From the NCBI GenBank assembly GCA_965214235.1, contig CBDCBH010000003.1, forward strand, positions 1,674,001 through 1,738,000: 64,000 bases of DNA, given 5' to 3'. Below are positions 50,809 to 60,092 of the stretch, piece after piece; position 1 is the stretch's first letter; each line of letters opens with the position of its first letter. A program made the position numbers and the translations under genes. Origin of the DNA: Ilyomonas sp965214235 (GTDB taxonomy: Bacteria; Bacteroidota; Bacteroidia; Chitinophagales; Chitinophagaceae). Below the pieces are notes generated by a model. That model was not told the DNA's origin. It was given only the letters and a program-made list of their open reading frames with translations, and did no database searches.

Positions 50809-52047
50809 TCATTTAAAGAAAATGTATGCGATGCAAATAGCGGCAACAACGCCAATTACATCGGCTGCTATGCCCGCCCAGATGGCATAGCGCACTTTTT
50901 TAATCCCCACGCTTCCAAAATAAAGTGCAATAATATAAAACGTAGTATCGGCACTTCCACGCAATACACTGGCTGTTTTTCCTACAAAAGAATCAGGACC
51001 ATACAATGGATTTTTAAAGATGTCAAGCATTAAGCCGCGCGCGCCGCTGCCGCTGAATGGAACCATAATAGAGACCGGAAGCGCAGGTACAAAATCAGTA
51101 TTCATTCCTGCTTTACCAACCATCCACGCAATACCATCGGTGATATAACCTAATGCGCCGCTATCGCGAAACACACGAATGCCAACCAGCATGGCTACGA
51201 GGTAAGGAATAATTTTCAATACCACATCAAACCCGCCTTTTGCGCCTTCAATAAACGTATCAAACACCGATACTTTTTTATAAGCTCCGCCAGCGATGAT
51301 AACAACAACCAACAAGAAAAGAATAAAGTTGCCGGAGATATTGGTAAATGTATTTCTGCTTGCATCAGTCAAATTATTTACAAAAAAAAGAAGCGTTGCA
51401 ATAATGGCTGCGATAGAAATTATCCATACCGCTAAAACCCAGTCCCAGCGCAGTTTTTGTTTAATGCTAACAATTAATATTGCAGCTAATGTTGCAATCA
51501 CGGTTCCGGCAACGCAGGGAATAAAAACGCTGGTGGCATCGTGCGAGCCGGCGGCTATGCGATAAGAAATAACAGACAACGGAATTAACGTTAAACCACT
51601 TGTGTGCAGCACCAAAAACATAATCTGCGCATTGGTTGCCGTTTCTTTTTCAGGATTTAATGTTTGTAAACTTTGCATCGCTTTTAAGCCAAACGGCGTG
51701 GCTGCATTATCTAAGCCAAGCATGTTGGCACTAAAGTTCATCACCATCTCGCCCATTGCCGGATGGTTATTTGGCACTTCAGGAAACAATCGTTTTAAAA
51801 AAGGGTTTAGCAAGCGTGCCAGCCATCGAATGGCGCCTGCTTTTTCGGCTATATTCATTAATCCTAGAAAGAAAACCATAGTGCCGATTAAGGGAAGTGC
51901 AACATCGGTTACAGAAGTCTTTGCACTATCAAACAAACCTTCAGTAAGCGTTTTAAAAATAGTGGTATCACCTAAGAAAATGCTTTTGTATAAAGCAATT
52001 AAAAACGCAATAAGGAAGAAGCCAATCCATACAACATTCAGCGCCAT
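50809..52047 (-). CDS. Nucleoside-recognition (SpmA/SpmB-like) membrane protein
   Basis: 412-residue multi-pass membrane protein. Two nucleoside-recognition (Gate) domains are seen, one near each end: GTMVFFLGLMNIAEKAGAI with NFSANMLGLDNAATPFGLKAMQ, and FSGSGARGLMLDI with SADTTFYIIALYFG. It looks like SpmA and SpmB fused in one chain, the usual arrangement in Bacteroidetes. Substrate is unknown. It is convergent with the epimerase gene, 13 bp apart, and the recurrent 12-mer lies in the gap. Confidence 0.87.
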   Translation of the reverse strand: MALNVVWIGFFLIAFLIALYKSIFLGDTTIFKTLTEGLFDSAKTSVTDVALPLIGTMVFFLGLMNIAEKAGAIRWLARLLNPFLKRLFPEVPNNHPAMGEMVMNFSANMLGLDNAATPFGLKAMQSLQTLNPEKETATNAQIMFLVLHTSGLTLIPLSVISYRIAAGSHDATSVFIPCVAGTVIATLAAILIVSIKQKLRWDWVLAVWIISIAAIIATLLFFVNNLTDASRNTFTNISGNFILFLLVVVIIAGGAYKKVSVFDTFIEGAKGGFDVVLKIIPYLVAMLVGIRVFRDSGALGYITDGIAWMVGKAGMNTDFVPALPVSIMVPFSGSGARGLMLDIFKNPLYGPDSFVGKTASVLRGSADTTFYIIALYFGSVGIKKVRYAIWAGIAADVIGVVAAICIAYIFFK

Positions 52048-52074
52048 ATCAGAGGTTTTGTGTGATGGCTAAAA

Positions 52075-53364
52075 TTATGCAATCTCTTCTAAACTTTGTT
52101 TTGTTGCGTTGATGGTGTAATCCAAATCTTCCTTTGTGAGTGCATTGTTTAAAAACCAGCTTTCATAAGCAGATGGCGGAAGATAAACGCCTCGATTCAA
52201 CATTGCATGGAAATATTGTTTGAAGAGTTCGATGTTAGCAGAAGAAGCGGTTGCAAAATCGGTTACTTCGTGCGCTGCAAAGTGTACGCTTATCATAGAA
52301 CCGAACTGGTTAATAGTAAACGGCAAGCCGGAAGCTGATAACACTTGTTGCAAGCCATCTTGTAAATACTTTGTTTTTTCTTTTAATTCAATATAGATGT
52401 TTGGATTTTCATTTAGTATTTTCAATGTGGTAAAGCCTGCAATCATTGCAATCGGATTACCGCTTAGTGTTCCTGCCTGGTAAACATTGCCAAGCGGCGC
52501 CACCACTTCCATAATGTGTTTTTTACCGCCAAACGCACCCACTGGTAAGCCGCCACCAATCACTTTTCCATACGTTATTAAATCGGCATTTATCTTTAAT
52601 ACTTCCTGTGCGCCGCCTCGGGCAAGGCGGAATCCGGTCATTACTTCATCAAAAATAAAAACAATGTTGTGCGCATCGCACATACTTCTCAATCCTTCCA
52701 AAAAGCCAGGCTTAGGTAAAATGCAACCCATGTTTCCGGCAACCGGCTCTACAATGATAGCGGCGATATCTTTTGCATGTTCATCAACCAAACGCTGCAC
52801 GCCTTCCAAATCGTTATAGGCGCAGGTTAACGTATCGTTGCTTACGCCAGCTGTAATGCCTGGAACGGTTTGAATATTTAATGTTGCCATACCACTGCCG
52901 GCTTTTACCAAAAATGAATCGGCATGACCATGATAGCAACCTTCAAACTTGATAATTTTATTTTTTCCTGTATAACCTCTGGCTACGCGGATAGCACTCA
53001 TACAGGCTTCGGTGCCGCTGCTTGTCATGCGAATTAAATCAACATTTGGCACCATGCTTTTTATCAACTCGGCAACTTCAATTTCAAGCTCTGTTGGCGC
53101 GCCATAAGAAGTGGAATGAACCGCCTGTTCTACAATTGCTTTTATTACTTCCTCATGTGCATGACCCAAAATCATGGGTCCCCACGAAGCGATATAATCG
53201 ATGTATTTGTTTTCATCAACATCATATAAATAGGCACCTTTGGCTTTGCTGATAAACAGTGGCGTTCCGCCAACACTTTTAAACGCACGTACAGGAGAAT
53301 TTACGCCGCCGGGGATAGAGATTTGAGCGCGGGAAAACAGAGAAATACTATTGTTGATTTTCAT
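52075..53364 (-). CDS. hemL: Glutamate-1-semialdehyde 2,1-aminomutase
   Basis: PLP enzyme that makes 5-aminolevulinate in the C5 route to heme. The 429-residue protein has GGVNSPVRAFKSVGG (19-33), SSGTEACMSAIRVARG (115-130), the PLP-contact DEVMTGFR (239-246) and the Schiff-base Lys267 in TYGKVIGGGLP. Length matches the family. It is upstream of the nucleoside-recognition gene and lies on the same strand as hemB, but an S23 gene and repeats are inserted between hemB and hemL. Confidence 0.97.
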   Translation of the reverse strand: MKINNSISLFSRAQISIPGGVNSPVRAFKSVGGTPLFISKAKGAYLYDVDENKYIDYIASWGPMILGHAHEEVIKAIVEQAVHSTSYGAPTELEIEVAELIKSMVPNVDLIRMTSSGTEACMSAIRVARGYTGKNKIIKFEGCYHGHADSFLVKAGSGMATLNIQTVPGITAGVSNDTLTCAYNDLEGVQRLVDEHAKDIAAIIVEPVAGNMGCILPKPGFLEGLRSMCDAHNIVFIFDEVMTGFRLARGGAQEVLKINADLITYGKVIGGGLPVGAFGGKKHIMEVVAPLGNVYQAGTLSGNPIAMIAGFTTLKILNENPNIYIELKEKTKYLQDGLQQVLSASGLPFTINQFGSMISVHFAAHEVTDFATASSANIELFKQYFHAMLNRGVYLPPSAYESWFLNNALTKEDLDYTINATKQSLEEIA

Positions 53365-53366
53365 AT

Positions 53367-53430
53367 TGTGAATGGTGAATTGTCAATGGTGAATGGTGAA
53401 TTTTCATATTGTGAATGATGAATTGTGAAT
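53367..53430. repeat. Heptamer-period repeat, left arm around the S23 gene
   Basis: Units GTGAATG, GTGAATT, GTCAATG, GTGAATG, GTGAATT and, after a short gap, GTGAATG, ATGAATT, GTGAATA. It starts 2 bp after the hemL start codon on the minus strand. The complementary right arm is at 53827-53854, on the other side of the S23 gene. Confidence 0.75.
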
Positions 53431-53440
53431 AAAAGGGTAT

Positions 53441-53803
53441 TCAGGTAGCTGATGAGGTAATTAAACCAGATAAAAGTTTGAAAGTAGTAATCATCAATTC
53501 ACCTAATTTTCGATTATCGAAACCAGATAAATATTCTAAATCATTGGCAATATCAAGTGCTGCATCAATTTCAATAATAGAACCTCTTGCAATTTCATAA
53601 AAACGCTTGCGCTCTATTATAGATTTTCTTGACGCTCCTTCAGCAATATTTAAGTGAACTGATAAAGCAGCTCTTCTGATTTGCGATATCATTCCAAATT
53701 TTTCATCAACTGGTAATATTTTGGTTACTTTATAACATTCAAGTACAAAGGCTCTTGAGAATGTATAAATATCTAATTTTTGATGATTGAGTTTAAGAAA
53801 CAT
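53441..53803 (-). CDS. S23 / four-helix-bundle protein (23S rRNA intervening-sequence type)
   Basis: About 120-residue all-helical protein of the S23/IVP family. LNHQKLDIYTFSRAFVLECY, ISQIRRAALSVHLNIAEG and KRFYEIARGSIIEIDAAL are the typical helices. The family is found in rRNA intervening sequences and in diversity-generating retroelements, and as many stand-alone genes in Bacteroidetes. The ATG at 53803 is chosen over one 12 codons earlier that reads through repeat sequence. It is framed by inverted heptamer repeats and separates hemB from hemL. Confidence 0.88.
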   Translation of the reverse strand: MFLKLNHQKLDIYTFSRAFVLECYKVTKILPVDEKFGMISQIRRAALSVHLNIAEGASRKSIIERKRFYEIARGSIIEIDAALDIANDLEYLSGFDNRKLGELMITTFKLLSGLITSSAT

Positions 53804-53826
53804 ACTGTAGTCAGAACGTTGAAAAT

Positions 53827-53854
53827 TCTCACAATTCACAATAACTCACTCACC
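53827..53854. repeat. Heptamer-period repeat, right arm around the S23 gene
   Basis: Units such as TCACAAT, TCACAAT, AACTCAC and TCACC, complementary in type to the GTGAAT series at 53367-53430. It overlaps the hemB stop codon (53836-53838) and the last hemB codons. Confidence 0.6.
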
Positions 53855-54819
53855 AGCTTCGCTGCGTCCTTTGCAAAATAAGTTGCAATTAAATCGGCAC
53901 CGGCGCGCTTCATTGAAGTGAGCGTTTCGATGATGGCTTTGTTTTCATCAATCCAACCCATTTTAGCGGCGGCTTTTATCATGGCATATTCACCACTAAT
54001 ATTGTAAGCGCTTACCGGAACAAGAACCGCGTTTTTCACATCGCGGATAATATCTAAATAACTCAACGCTGGTTTCACCATAACAATGTCGGCGCCTTCA
54101 TCTACATCCTGCAGCACTTCTTTAATGGCTTCTGTGCGGTTGGCATAGTTCATTTGATACGTTTTCTTATCGCCAAAGCCTGGCGCGCTATCCAGCGCGT
54201 CACGAAAAGGTCCATAAAAACAAGAAGCATATTTGGCGCTGTATGCCATGATGCCGGTTTGAGTAAACCCAGCTTCTTCCAGGCCTTTTCTGATTGCACC
54301 AATTCTACCGTCCATCATATCGCTCGGCGCAACAAAATCGGCTCCGGCTTTTGCGTGGCTGATGCTCATTTTTACTAACGCTTCTACTGTTTCATCGTTT
54401 ACGATTTCGTTTTCTTTTACTATACCATCATGACCGTAAGAAGAATACGGATCAAGCGCAACATCAGTCATAATCAGCATTTCAGGCACAGCATCTTTAA
54501 TGGCTCTGATGCTTCGCTGCATCAGGCCGTTTTCATTCCAGGCTTCTTTACCGGTATTGTCTTTCCATTCGTCTTTGCATTTAATAAACAACAAAATACT
54601 TTTAATGCCAAGGCGCCAAAGCTCTTTTACTTCTTTGATGGTAAGATCGAGCGAGCGGCGAAAATAGTTAGGCATAGAAGGAATTTCGTGCTGAACGTTT
54701 TCACCTTCATCAATAAAAAGCGGGGCGATAAAATCGTTGGGTGAAAGCGTGGTTTCTGCTACCAAACTTCTAATAGCAGGCGATGCACGTAATATTCTGT
54801 TTCGATGATGCAAATACAT
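53836..54819 (-). CDS. hemB: Delta-aminolevulinic acid dehydratase (porphobilinogen synthase)
   Basis: Condenses two 5-aminolevulinate molecules to porphobilinogen. The roughly 327-residue protein has VAPSDMMDGRIGAIRKGL, the Schiff-base region YSAKYASCFYGPFRD and IVMVKPALSYLDI with the second catalytic Lys. The ATG at 54819 (MYLHHRNRILRAS) is chosen over a TTG at 54858, because the conserved N-terminus starts there and a -7 box lies upstream. The last codons run into heptamer repeats shared with the S23 gene. Confidence 0.96.
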   Translation of the reverse strand: MYLHHRNRILRASPAIRSLVAETTLSPNDFIAPLFIDEGENVQHEIPSMPNYFRRSLDLTIKEVKELWRLGIKSILLFIKCKDEWKDNTGKEAWNENGLMQRSIRAIKDAVPEMLIMTDVALDPYSSYGHDGIVKENEIVNDETVEALVKMSISHAKAGADFVAPSDMMDGRIGAIRKGLEEAGFTQTGIMAYSAKYASCFYGPFRDALDSAPGFGDKKTYQMNYANRTEAIKEVLQDVDEGADIVMVKPALSYLDIIRDVKNAVLVPVSAYNISGEYAMIKAAAKMGWIDENKAIIETLTSMKRAGADLIATYFAKDAAKLVSELL

Positions 54820-54855
54820 TTTTAGGAATGAGAATGGGTGATGAAAATGTGGATG

Positions 54856-54863
54856 CAAAGCTA
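54856..54863 (-). promoter_or_regulatory. -7 box of hemB
   Basis: Reads TAGCTTTG on the minus strand, a full TAnnTTTG match 36 nt before the chosen ATG (54819). It supports rejecting the longer start that would lie inside the promoter. Confidence 0.5.
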
Positions 54864-55137
54864 TGGTTGCAGAGTATAAACTAACGTGATGGTAAATGTT
54901 ATTACTGTTTTATAACAAAAGAAAACTTTATTAGTGAAGATGAATTGAAACTGATTAAAGGTGAGGTAAAACCTGTAAATCGCTGAAGAATAAAAAGATG
55001 TGAGCTTTGCGAGGGAAAGCCTGCGCTGCGGACTCCTTACGGACAATGACGAAAAGTGAAGTAAAAACAAAAGGACGACAGCTTCAAAATAAAAAACGCC
55101 CTTGCGGACGTTTTTAAAGCTTTGTTTTTATTGCAAA
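54864..55137. other. Intergenic region between gldN and hemB
   Basis: Holds the gldN terminator (55091-55115), one minus-strand copy of the 12-mer TTTGTTTTTACT (55060-55071), and a GC-richer patch around 55015-55045 that resembles dispersed repeat sequence. No CDS was found. Confidence 0.5.
55091..55115 (-). terminator. Terminator of the gldKLMN operon
   Basis: Stem AAAAACG-CCC / GG-ACGTTTTT with TTGC loop and one mismatch, 23 bp after the gldN stop, with the A/T runs giving U-tracts in either direction. Confidence 0.65.
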
Positions 55138-56271
55138 TTAGTATGACCAGAGTGATTGCTCGTAATCGAAGATTTTATCTTTTACCGCATCGCCTGCGTA
55201 CAAGCGGAACATCGGGTCTTGAACATACTGCTTAATGAATTGATCGTAAGGATTGTCCATAGTTGATTTTACAATGTAACTGCTGAACATGCGGTTTTCA
55301 AACACTTCTTCCCACGTCATCCGCGCACCAAAGTTTTTAGGATTATACGCCATGTATTTTGCCAACACCGGGCGCAAATCAGGATAATATACCCACCAGG
55401 TTGGATGTTCGCTGTTGGGCAATGTTTCGCCCGTTGAAAGCTTTTGAGAAACCACTGGCGCAATGCCTAAAATGCGGGCATACATGCGACTGGTTTTTTT
55501 ATCAAAAACCCATTCTTCTTTAATGCGGAACAAATAAATTGAATCGGGATCAATAGCCTTAGGTCGCACCTGGTAACCTGTAACATTGCCTTCCAAATCC
55601 ATAGATGCCACAGTATCGGCACCACCGCCAAACGCCTTCTCTGCATCTTCAGGCTGGATAGGTGTGGTAAAGCGGTCATCATCGGCACTGAAAGCCGTAA
55701 CCTCGCCATCTTTAATCGCTCGTAATAAAATAGAAATAAAACGCTGACTGCCATTGTCTTCTACCGCTGCATAACGAAACGGCAGGTTTATCTTTTCACG
55801 GGTATCAATTTCTCTCCACACACGCACACGATAAGCGGCATCATCTTCACGCAGGTTTTCGTATTCAAGTATATTGCGGTCTTTAACCAAGTTTTGCTCA
55901 AACGACGCATCGTTACGAAGTGATGGGCGAACGCTATCTAACAAGCCGCCGCCGGTTGCGGGCATTACGGTTAAGGGCAATGTTGTATCTCTTGTTGTAG
56001 ATGCATTGGCGGTAGTTGAGCCATAGTTGCTGTAACCGTTTGTATTTGCAGCAGCTCCTTTTTTCTTTTTGGTAGTATCGGCAGCGCTGGCAGAGGCATT
56101 ACCGTAGTTGCTATAATTGCTTTTGGTGCTACTGCTGTTACCATAATCGCTGTAATTACTTCCGCCGGAGCGTGTTTTTTTAGTTCGTTTTGCTTGTGCA
56201 AACACGGCATCGGTAGCTGTGATAAACAAGCTAAGAACCAAACACAATTTTATCAATTCTTTTATCTGCAT
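55138..56271 (-). CDS. gldN: Gliding motility / type IX secretion protein GldN
   Basis: Periplasmic component of the type IX secretion complex that forms rings with GldK. The 377-residue protein has a signal peptide (to about residue 26) and the GldN C-terminal domain, with VWREIDTREKINLPFRY, FRIKEEWVFDKKTSRMYARILGIAP and TWWVYYPDLRPVLAKY. Between them, residues about 35-90 form a Ser/Asn/Gly/Tyr repeat (NYSDYGN, NYSNYGN, GYSNYGS), unlike the core. It closes the gldK-L-M-N operon. Confidence 0.93.
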   Translation of the reverse strand: MQIKELIKLCLVLSLFITATDAVFAQAKRTKKTRSGGSNYSDYGNSSSTKSNYSNYGNASASAADTTKKKKGAAANTNGYSNYGSTTANASTTRDTTLPLTVMPATGGGLLDSVRPSLRNDASFEQNLVKDRNILEYENLREDDAAYRVRVWREIDTREKINLPFRYAAVEDNGSQRFISILLRAIKDGEVTAFSADDDRFTTPIQPEDAEKAFGGGADTVASMDLEGNVTGYQVRPKAIDPDSIYLFRIKEEWVFDKKTSRMYARILGIAPVVSQKLSTGETLPNSEHPTWWVYYPDLRPVLAKYMAYNPKNFGARMTWEEVFENRMFSSYIVKSTMDNPYDQFIKQYVQDPMFRLYAGDAVKDKIFDYEQSLWSY

Positions 56272-56289
56272 ATACTGTTGCTTATGAGA

Positions 56290-57807
56290 TTATCTCAAAT
56301 TAAACGTAATGGGCGGCAATGTGCGGCTGCCTCCCGGACCTGACACCTTAATATTATCTATGGTTACATTTGTTTTCGGGCGACATTTTTCAATCAGATC
56401 CCTTATTGAATTGAATGTATTGCCGCTTACATCTCTGAACGCAAAACCTTCAGGAAAACCAGGACCCGTTAAGGCAATGGTATAACTGGTAACTGTAAAT
56501 TTTACACCTTCAAACACAAAGTTTTCGAGTTCGGCACGAACGCCTGCCTGCGCTTTAAATTCGTTAACACCCATAATGCCGCCTTTGCTGGCACCTATCA
56601 TTGCCAACGGATCGGGAACTGTTTTTACACGGAATGGAAACTGCTGCGCTTTGCCCTCAATGTTTAAAGAAATGGTAGCAGTACCTGGCTTTGCGGGGCG
56701 AATAACATAATGCCCTGGTCTGTCCTTCGTAAAGCTGCCATTATCCATGCTAAAGCTAACTTTTTCATCGCCTACATTACCGCCGCTTACAGAAACCGGA
56801 TTATCCAAACCAATGTAAAGAACTTTTACATTATCGGCACTCACACTGGCGCCTGTAGGTGAGCCAACTGTGTAAGGAATATCTCTATCAAGAACGCCTT
56901 TTGTGCCGTCTGGTTTTGTAAACGTAATGTGAAGTTTTTTAGTATAAGAACCCGCCCCGCCAACTGTTGTTTTATATAAAGCTGAACCGTCGGCCCCTAA
57001 AGGAATATTTTGTCCATCAATACTTATTGTTGGTTGTGCTGCTTTGCTGAAAGCGCCTACGCCAGCCGTTATTTGTAATTCTTGACCTGGCATTAAATAT
57101 TGTGAACTTTGCCCTGCAAAGGGAACAAACTGATCGTACACAACTTTTACAGAACCAATTTGGTTATGGCAATATTCAACAACCTGCGATTCGCTGTTTT
57201 TTACATCGTTCTGAAACTTGCTTAAAATAGTCATCGCAGCAATTGTAGGTGTCATTCTAAAATAAGCCGCACTCCAGGTATTGTTGGTTTTATTTTCGAC
57301 TGCTGGTTTAGTTGTATCAAGTGGTAATGAATGAGCAAATTCCTTTTTTATTTCCGGATCAATATTTAATAAAGCATTCTTAAATTCACCAAGTTTATTT
57401 TGTAATTTTTCGCCTTCACCCTGTTCATCCATTAAACGGGTTGCAGCTTCGAGGCTTCCTTCATTATAGTTACCAGTTTTCGGATCTAAATCCGATTCTT
57501 TTTTTAATCTTTCCTGAAGCGTCAAAATGTAGTTGTTCATTCCATCCGACAACTGTTTCGCCTTATCAGCTTTCGGTGCCCAGATGTTTGCTTTATCTCG
57601 TGTTGTAGCATCATTTTTCATTCTTTCAAGGGACGCAAACATTGTTTTGTTTTTGTCTTCGATGGTATTGGTAGCATTATTTAAGCTGTGGTTAACCGTT
57701 TTAAAAGCATTCAGGATTTCTGATGATACATTTAGTGCCAGCAATGCTGTGAGTACTAAATACATCAGGTTAATCATCTTCTGCCGTGGCTCTTTAGGTA
57801 GTGCCAT
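56290..57807 (-). CDS. gldM: Gliding motility / type IX secretion protein GldM
   Basis: Single-pass inner-membrane protein whose large periplasmic part forms the T9SS motor with GldL. The 505-residue protein begins MALPKEPRQKMINLMYLVLTALLALNVSSE (key residues PREKM-type start and a membrane helix at about 12-28), followed by a helical region (NAFKTVNHSLNN) and several beta domains with repeated GxG/PxxY patterns. The length is typical. It lies 18 bp upstream of gldN and 111 bp after the gldL stop. Confidence 0.95.
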   Translation of the reverse strand: MALPKEPRQKMINLMYLVLTALLALNVSSEILNAFKTVNHSLNNATNTIEDKNKTMFASLERMKNDATTRDKANIWAPKADKAKQLSDGMNNYILTLQERLKKESDLDPKTGNYNEGSLEAATRLMDEQGEGEKLQNKLGEFKNALLNIDPEIKKEFAHSLPLDTTKPAVENKTNNTWSAAYFRMTPTIAAMTILSKFQNDVKNSESQVVEYCHNQIGSVKVVYDQFVPFAGQSSQYLMPGQELQITAGVGAFSKAAQPTISIDGQNIPLGADGSALYKTTVGGAGSYTKKLHITFTKPDGTKGVLDRDIPYTVGSPTGASVSADNVKVLYIGLDNPVSVSGGNVGDEKVSFSMDNGSFTKDRPGHYVIRPAKPGTATISLNIEGKAQQFPFRVKTVPDPLAMIGASKGGIMGVNEFKAQAGVRAELENFVFEGVKFTVTSYTIALTGPGFPEGFAFRDVSGNTFNSIRDLIEKCRPKTNVTIDNIKVSGPGGSRTLPPITFNLR

Positions 57808-57918
57808 TATATTAGTCTCTTTTTATCTTTACTGTTGTATGATGAAACAAGAAAATGAAAACTACTTTAGCAAAATCACTTTTTTGTTTCTATTTAAAAT
57901 GAATTTTCTCTTTTTGTT

Positions 57919-58683
57919 TTATTTCAGTTGCATAGCCGTAAGCATACCGCCATACACCTGATTTAATTTAGAAAGATTGGTAGCCAGTGCAGCAATTTGT
58001 TGCTGTGCACGCTTTGCATCTTCCGCGCTGGTTGACATGGCTTCGGAGGCTGCCGTGAGCTTGCCATAAAAAGAATTGAGCGCTTTTAAATGATTGTTGC
58101 TTTGCTGCAATTCCAACTCGTAAATGGTATTTAACGATGACATGTTTTTAGTAAGCACCTGTACCTGATCGTGAAAGCCTTTTGTACTTTCAGAAGCCGA
58201 GCTAAACGCATTCATCGATGTAGCGAATTTTGAATAAGCATCTTTCACAGTACCTAAGGCAGCGGTGGCTTCGTTTGTTTTTGTTGTATAATCGCCAGTG
58301 GCTTTTACAACATCGCTTATCTCACCCATCTTATCAACTGTAGTTCCCAGCTTCTGAAAACCAGCACTTAGTTTAGTAAGATTAGCCGGCGTAATATCAG
58401 CCTCTTTTAACATTTTTTCCATACTTGCCAATGCAGGGTTGCCGGCAGGTTGTAATTCTTTGGGAAGATGCACTTCCATATCATCAACCGCTGGGTATCT
58501 TAAATACAAAAGCCCATAAATCATAAATACAACGGCTTCGGTGCCTAAGCCAATAATGAGCATTTGATCGGCACCAGCCCAGTGTTCAATTTTAAACAAT
58601 GCACCAATAATTACCACTGCCGCACCAAGTGATACGATAATGTCAACAATTCTACTTACTTTAGGAGGGATTGCAGCTGCCAT
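57919..58683 (-). CDS. gldL: Gliding motility / type IX secretion protein GldL
   Basis: Inner-membrane proton-channel subunit of the T9SS motor. The protein, about 254 residues from the ATG at 58683, starts MAAAIPPKVSRIVDIIVSLGAAVVIIG, has two membrane helices (about 12-30 and 38-58) with the conserved Glu in FKIEHWAG, then a long helical tail rich in Ser, Thr and Lys. The ATG at 58683 is preferred over one 20 codons earlier because it opens the conserved start. Second gene of the operon. Confidence 0.94.
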   Translation of the reverse strand: MAAAIPPKVSRIVDIIVSLGAAVVIIGALFKIEHWAGADQMLIIGLGTEAVVFMIYGLLYLRYPAVDDMEVHLPKELQPAGNPALASMEKMLKEADITPANLTKLSAGFQKLGTTVDKMGEISDVVKATGDYTTKTNEATAALGTVKDAYSKFATSMNAFSSASESTKGFHDQVQVLTKNMSSLNTIYELELQQSNNHLKALNSFYGKLTAASEAMSTSAEDAKRAQQQIAALATNLSKLNQVYGGMLTAMQLK

Positions 58684-58805
58684 TTTTCTCTTTTTATTTT
58701 TTATTTTAATTGAAACAACTTTACTTACAACACATTCAGCCAATAGTTATTTGCTTGTTTGCATTGGTGTAATAAGATGCTATAAATTGATAACTGATTT
58801 GTTTA

Positions 58806-60092
58806 TTATTTTTTTAGTTGTGCAGGTAAATCTATCACGCAACGGAAACCGATATACGATTTTGCCGAATCCTGATATTCGTATTGCCTTGTGCTGGTTT
58901 GCAGGTAATAGGCTACATCTTTCCAGCTGCCGCCACGGATCACTTTGCGTTTCATTAGCGGCGGGTCGGTATCTTTTGCGTTATAACGCACTGTTGGATT
59001 CATATCGTGTTGAAAATTGTAAGAACCTTCGTAAAAATAGGATTCTGTCCACTCCGACACATTGCCCGCCATGTTATACAAACCAAAATCATTAGGCCAG
59101 TACGCATCGGCACGCACGGTGTAAAAGCCACCATCTTCTGCGTAGTTGCCCCTGCCAGGTTTAAAGTTTGCCAGCAAACATCCTTTTTTATTTCTTGTAT
59201 AATAGTTACCCCAGGGATACATAGATTGTGAACGACCGCCGCGCGCTGCATATTCCCATTCAGCTTCGGTTGGTAAGCGAAAATCGCTTTCCTGTGCATA
59301 TCTATGTCTTTCTAAAAAGCTGTTTAAATAATGCGTTCTCCAGTTACAAAAAGCAACCGCCTGTTTCCAGGTAACACCTACCACCGGATAGTTGCCAAAA
59401 GAAGGATGTGTGAAATATCGCTTTGCCTGCGGATCGTTGTAAGAATATGAAAAATCTCTCATCCAAACTAAGGTATCAGGATACACTTTTTGTGCATAGC
59501 GATAAATAAAATCTTTACGTGGGCGACCTATATTTACGCGCTTTACAGCTTCGTCGTAATCGTAGCCCTGTACGCTATAAGTAATTTTATCAGGATCTAA
59601 TTCCATTCTGCCATAGATACGGTTATCCGGAGCCAATACAAGACCGGATAATTTTTCCATCGTTGCTTTATCGCCCCATTTAATTCCGGCTGCTTTTTTC
59701 CAATCAACCGCAGTATCTCCACCCGCGCCACTTTTAATATAGCCCAAATCAATAGCTGCCAGCGAATCTCTCGTCCAGTAAACAAACTGGCGATATTTAT
59801 TATTGGTAATCTCTGTAGCGTCCATCCAAAAGCCTGAAATGGATACCTGTTTATTACGTGAAGTATAACTGTAATTAATGTCCTCATCGCTGGGACCCAT
59901 GTGAAAGGTTCCGGGCGGAACATACACCATGCCTAACGGCTTAACCATGCTGTTGCGGGTGCTTACCGCAACGCCCACAAGTTGACCATTATCGGGCACC
60001 GCGCTTTTTGATTTGGTTGCTCCTTTGCCACAGCTAAGTGCGGTGGCTGCAATGGTTGCGAGTGTTAGAAACGTGATAAGTTGGGTCTTCAT
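58806..60092 (-). CDS. gldK: Gliding motility / type IX secretion lipoprotein GldK
   Basis: Outer-membrane-associated lipoprotein of the T9SS ring. The 428-residue protein has a signal with lipobox ALSC (about 18-21) and a formylglycine-generating-enzyme-like (sulfatase-modifying factor) fold: GMVYVPPGTFHMGPSDED, WKQAVAFCNWR, FRLPTEAEWEYAARGG, NMAGNVSEW and KVIRGGSWKD. In GldK the active site is degenerate. It opens the gldKLMN operon with 122 bp before gldL. Confidence 0.95.
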   Translation of the reverse strand: MKTQLITFLTLATIAATALSCGKGATKSKSAVPDNGQLVGVAVSTRNSMVKPLGMVYVPPGTFHMGPSDEDINYSYTSRNKQVSISGFWMDATEITNNKYRQFVYWTRDSLAAIDLGYIKSGAGGDTAVDWKKAAGIKWGDKATMEKLSGLVLAPDNRIYGRMELDPDKITYSVQGYDYDEAVKRVNIGRPRKDFIYRYAQKVYPDTLVWMRDFSYSYNDPQAKRYFTHPSFGNYPVVGVTWKQAVAFCNWRTHYLNSFLERHRYAQESDFRLPTEAEWEYAARGGRSQSMYPWGNYYTRNKKGCLLANFKPGRGNYAEDGGFYTVRADAYWPNDFGLYNMAGNVSEWTESYFYEGSYNFQHDMNPTVRYNAKDTDPPLMKRKVIRGGSWKDVAYYLQTSTRQYEYQDSAKSYIGFRCVIDLPAQLKK

